Part shown: in pieces, positions 62,336 to 64,000 of the stretch
How positions within the stretch are numbered: the first letter of the stretch is position 1
Layout: every line of letters begins with the position of its first letter
Source: Rhizobium sp. BK418
GTDB lineage: Bacteria; Pseudomonadota; Alphaproteobacteria; Rhizobiales; Rhizobiaceae
NCBI RefSeq assembly: GCF_004341105.1
Contig: NZ_SLZK01000002.1
Coordinates: 1,048,310 to 1,112,309 of the forward strand
Direction of reading: 5' to 3'
Length of the DNA stretch: 64,000 nt
Program-made: the position numbers and the translations under genes
Notes under the pieces: model-generated
What the model was told of the DNA's origin: nothing
The model's database searches: none
The model's input: the letters and a program-made list of their open reading frames with translations, nothing else

Positions 62336-63553
62336 ATGAAGAAATTACTCGAGGTCTCGCTTGGGGTCGTCACCAGCGTAGGCGGTTTTCTTGAGACCGG
62401 GTCGATTGCGACCTCCGCCCAGGCAGGGGCGGCGTACGGCTTCAGCCTCATCTGGGCTGTCATCCTCGGCACGGGGTGTCTAATCTTTCTCGTCGAAATG
62501 TCTGGACGGTTCGCCATCGCCAGTCATCATACGATCGCAGACGGCATCCGGGACCGGTTCGGTTCGAATTTTTTCATCCTCGTGATCGTCGTGATGTCCA
62601 TCGTCAGTATCATGGTGTTGGCGGCCGAGATTGGTGGTGTTGCCCTTGCGCTTCAGTTTCTGACTGGATGGAGTTTTCAATGGTGGGCATTGCCGGTCGC
62701 CTTCGCCACATGGCTGCTGTTATGGCGCGGCACGTTCGGAACGATCGAGAAGGGAGTGTCGGCGCTCGGATTGATCGCGCTCTCGTTCGTGGTCGCCATG
62801 TTCGTTATGGGGCCGCCATGGAAAGAAGTGGCAAAGGGCGCATTGCCAACTCTTCCCGACAAGGACGCATCGCATTACGCATTCATCGCAGTCAGCATCC
62901 TCGGCGCCACGATCTCCAACTATCTATTCTTCTTCTATTCGGCCGGCGCCATTGAAGAGAAATGGGACAAATCGTATTTTGGAATAAACAAGATCACCGC
63001 AACATTCGGCATGGCGTTTGGAGGCGCGCTGTCGGTTGCCATCATCGTGCTTGCGGCCATGGTCTACCCTGCTCGCGGCATCGAGAACATAGAAAGCTAC
63101 GAGCAGATCGCGATGATCTTGACCCCAGCTCTTGGCACCTGGGGTATTTACATCTTTTCCCTTTCGCTTCTGATCACTTGTTTCGGGGCCGCTTTGGAGC
63201 TGAGCCTCGCCCAGGCCTATATTACCGCTCAGGGATTTGGCTGGAACTGGTCCGAGGACGCAAAACCGAAAACCAATCCCGCCTTCAGTCTCGTCTATAC
63301 GGTCGCCATCGTTATCGCCGTCATTCCCATCGCCGCTGGTCTCGATCCCTTGCAGGTCACCATCTTCTCGATGGCAATTACCGCCATGAGCCTTCCTCTC
63401 GGAGTCATACCATTTCTGTTCCTGATGAACGATGAAACCTTCGTTGGCGACCATACGAACGGCTGGATAGGTAATGTGGTCGTCCTGTTCATCATCGGGC
63501 TGGCCTTCACGCTTGCGATCGTCACCGTACCGCTGCAAATCTGGGGAGGCTGA
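62336..63553 (+). CDS. NRAMP-like transporter lacking canonical metal ligands
   Basis: A 405-residue membrane protein with 10-11 helices, NRAMP superfamily by layout. Start MKKLLEVSLGVVTSVGGF with ATG 62336 after GGGG; ATG 62303 is an alternative. Helix 1 reads FLETGSIATSAQAGAAYGF where classical NRAMPs have DPGN, and helix 6 reads GATISNYLFFFYSAGAIEE where they have AxxMPH. By eye, the metal-binding D, N and M are replaced by E, S and S. Similar substitutions occur in NRAMP-related magnesium transporters. It is followed by two PRC-barrel-like genes (1 nt gap), which supports a distinct function, perhaps Mg2+ uptake. Confidence 0.82.
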   Translation: MKKLLEVSLGVVTSVGGFLETGSIATSAQAGAAYGFSLIWAVILGTGCLIFLVEMSGRFAIASHHTIADGIRDRFGSNFFILVIVVMSIVSIMVLAAEIGGVALALQFLTGWSFQWWALPVAFATWLLLWRGTFGTIEKGVSALGLIALSFVVAMFVMGPPWKEVAKGALPTLPDKDASHYAFIAVSILGATISNYLFFFYSAGAIEEKWDKSYFGINKITATFGMAFGGALSVAIIVLAAMVYPARGIENIESYEQIAMILTPALGTWGIYIFSLSLLITCFGAALELSLAQAYITAQGFGWNWSEDAKPKTNPAFSLVYTVAIVIAVIPIAAGLDPLQVTIFSMAITAMSLPLGVIPFLFLMNDETFVGDHTNGWIGNVVVLFIIGLAFTLAIVTVPLQIWGG

Positions 63554-63554
63554 C

Positions 63555-63899
63555 ATGCATCTCGTGCGAGATGTTCTAGACAAGCAACTCGTCGACCAGG
63601 CAGAGGTTCGCGTCGGCAGGGCAGATGGGATCATTCTACACCTTAACGAGCACGGGCAGCCGAAAGTCGTAGCGATCGAGCTCGGGTGGTCGACGCTTGC
63701 CAGACGGCTGTTGAAAGGCGTTGGTCTTCGAACGCTCGCTCGGGATCGAGGCCGCGGATATCGGATCGCCTGGTCTCATGTCGCCGACGTTGGCGTCGAC
63801 ATAACCATCGATGTCGATCGCCAGGAACTGCCGCTGGAGCGTTGGCAGCAGTGGCTTCGTCGAAGGATTTTAGGGTGGATTCCAGGCGGGCTGTCATGA
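63555..63899 (+). CDS. PRC-barrel-like protein
   Basis: A 114-residue soluble protein. The first 55 residues (VRDVLDKQLVDQAEVRVGRA, DGIILHLNEHGQPKVVAIEL) follow the PRC-barrel pattern of two beta-strands with D-x-x-x-V-G-R. The remainder is helical and basic (LLKGVGLRTLARDRGRGYRI). ATG 63555 is 1 nt after the NRAMP-like stop and its end overlaps the next gene by ATGA. PRC-barrel proteins are often partners of transporters or ribosome factors; here a regulatory subunit of the transporter is the simplest idea. Confidence 0.65.
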   Translation: MHLVRDVLDKQLVDQAEVRVGRADGIILHLNEHGQPKVVAIELGWSTLARRLLKGVGLRTLARDRGRGYRIAWSHVADVGVDITIDVDRQELPLERWQQWLRRRILGWIPGGLS

Positions 63900-64000
63900 G
63901 TGAGCTATTTCTCCAGGATCTGCTGGGCGCACGGGTGTTAGGACCGGGCAACGAGGTGGTGGGACGCATCGAGGAAGTCGTCGCAGAAGCGCATGGCGAC
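63896..64000 (+). CDS. Second PRC-barrel-like protein (partial)
   Basis: The first 35 residues are in the window: MSELFLQDLLGARVLGPGNE and VVGRIEEVVAEAHGD, which repeats the PRC-barrel start of the previous gene (LLGARV..VVGRIEEV). It begins at ATG 63896 overlapping the TGA and is cut by the right edge. The third gene of the NRAMP/PRC unit; in other alphaproteobacteria such proteins can continue into MgtE-N/CBS domains, which cannot be checked here. Confidence 0.6.
   Translation, partial: MSELFLQDLLGARVLGPGNEVVGRIEEVVAEAHGD

Overview
The window looks like a replicon segment from a Rhizobiaceae-type alphaproteobacterium (Rhizobium/Agrobacterium relatives). The grounds are the high GC with strong C/G at third codon positions, several Gfo/Idh/MocA dehydrogenases beside sugar ABC transporters with twin-arginine binding proteins, a RIME-like intergenic palindromic repeat, a coxMNOP-type alternative oxidase, an HWE-family histidine kinase, and many promoter-like sites of the form GGAAC-N18-TT, the published signature of the rhizobial general-stress sigma factor (RpoE2/EcfG). 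I cannot name the species. I saw no rRNA, tRNA, CRISPR, transposase or replication genes.

Layout. (1) 1-13.3 kb: a carbohydrate-type ABC transporter operon on the minus strand (binding protein, two permeases, Gfo/Idh/MocA enzyme, ATPase) runs into a choline-kinase-like phosphotransferase and a sarcosine/dimethylglycine dehydrogenase-like flavoprotein cut by the left edge. A TetR regulator and a plus-strand catabolic set (two Gfo/Idh/MocA enzymes, a DUF993 protein, a sugar isomerase/epimerase) lie on the other side. Matching inverted repeats in both promoters suggest one regulon. (2) 13.3-18.7 kb: hydroxyacid dehydrogenase, DUF2264 protein, LacI regulator and a divergent second binding protein with no permeases. 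(3) 18.9-22.4 kb: galE, a UDP-glucuronate-decarboxylase-like gene and a LuxR-type regulator with a degenerate receiver. (4) 22.4-24.8 kb: gene-poor and partly AT-rich, with two small hypothetical genes. (5) 24.8-40.4 kb: a stress-type island (YihY membrane protein, Kef-type antiporter with USP-like tail, PCC/DUF296 protein, SpoT-like HD protein, DUF892 ferritin-like protein, HWE kinase, DUF1236 protein, CtaG, small proteins, pyruvate-oxidase-like enzyme), many members preceded by GGAAC-N18-TT sites. (6) 40.5-48.7 kb: a translationally coupled operon of an FdhF/YdeP-type molybdopterin oxidoreductase, cytochrome c and CoxM-N-O-P, with two more cytochromes c. (7) 49-49.9 kb: DUF1003 and HhH small proteins. 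(8) 49.9-61.7 kb: a divergent glycan-type cluster of an MDR dehydrogenase and Gfo/Idh/MocA enzyme on one side, and on the other an epimerase, a glycosidase-epimerase fusion, four glycosyltransferases, a UXS-like enzyme and a methyltransferase. (9) 62.3-64 kb: an NRAMP-like transporter lacking the usual metal ligands, followed by two PRC-barrel-like proteins, the second cut by the right edge.

The most interesting content is the glycan cluster (8), whose two arms each start behind a GGAAC-N18-TT site and whose genes are chained by ATGA overlaps; this suggests stress-induced synthesis of an uncharacterised saccharide. Next are the molybdenum-enzyme/alternative-oxidase operon (6) and the atypical NRAMP/PRC module (9). 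All functions are inferred from reading motifs by eye; no database search was run.
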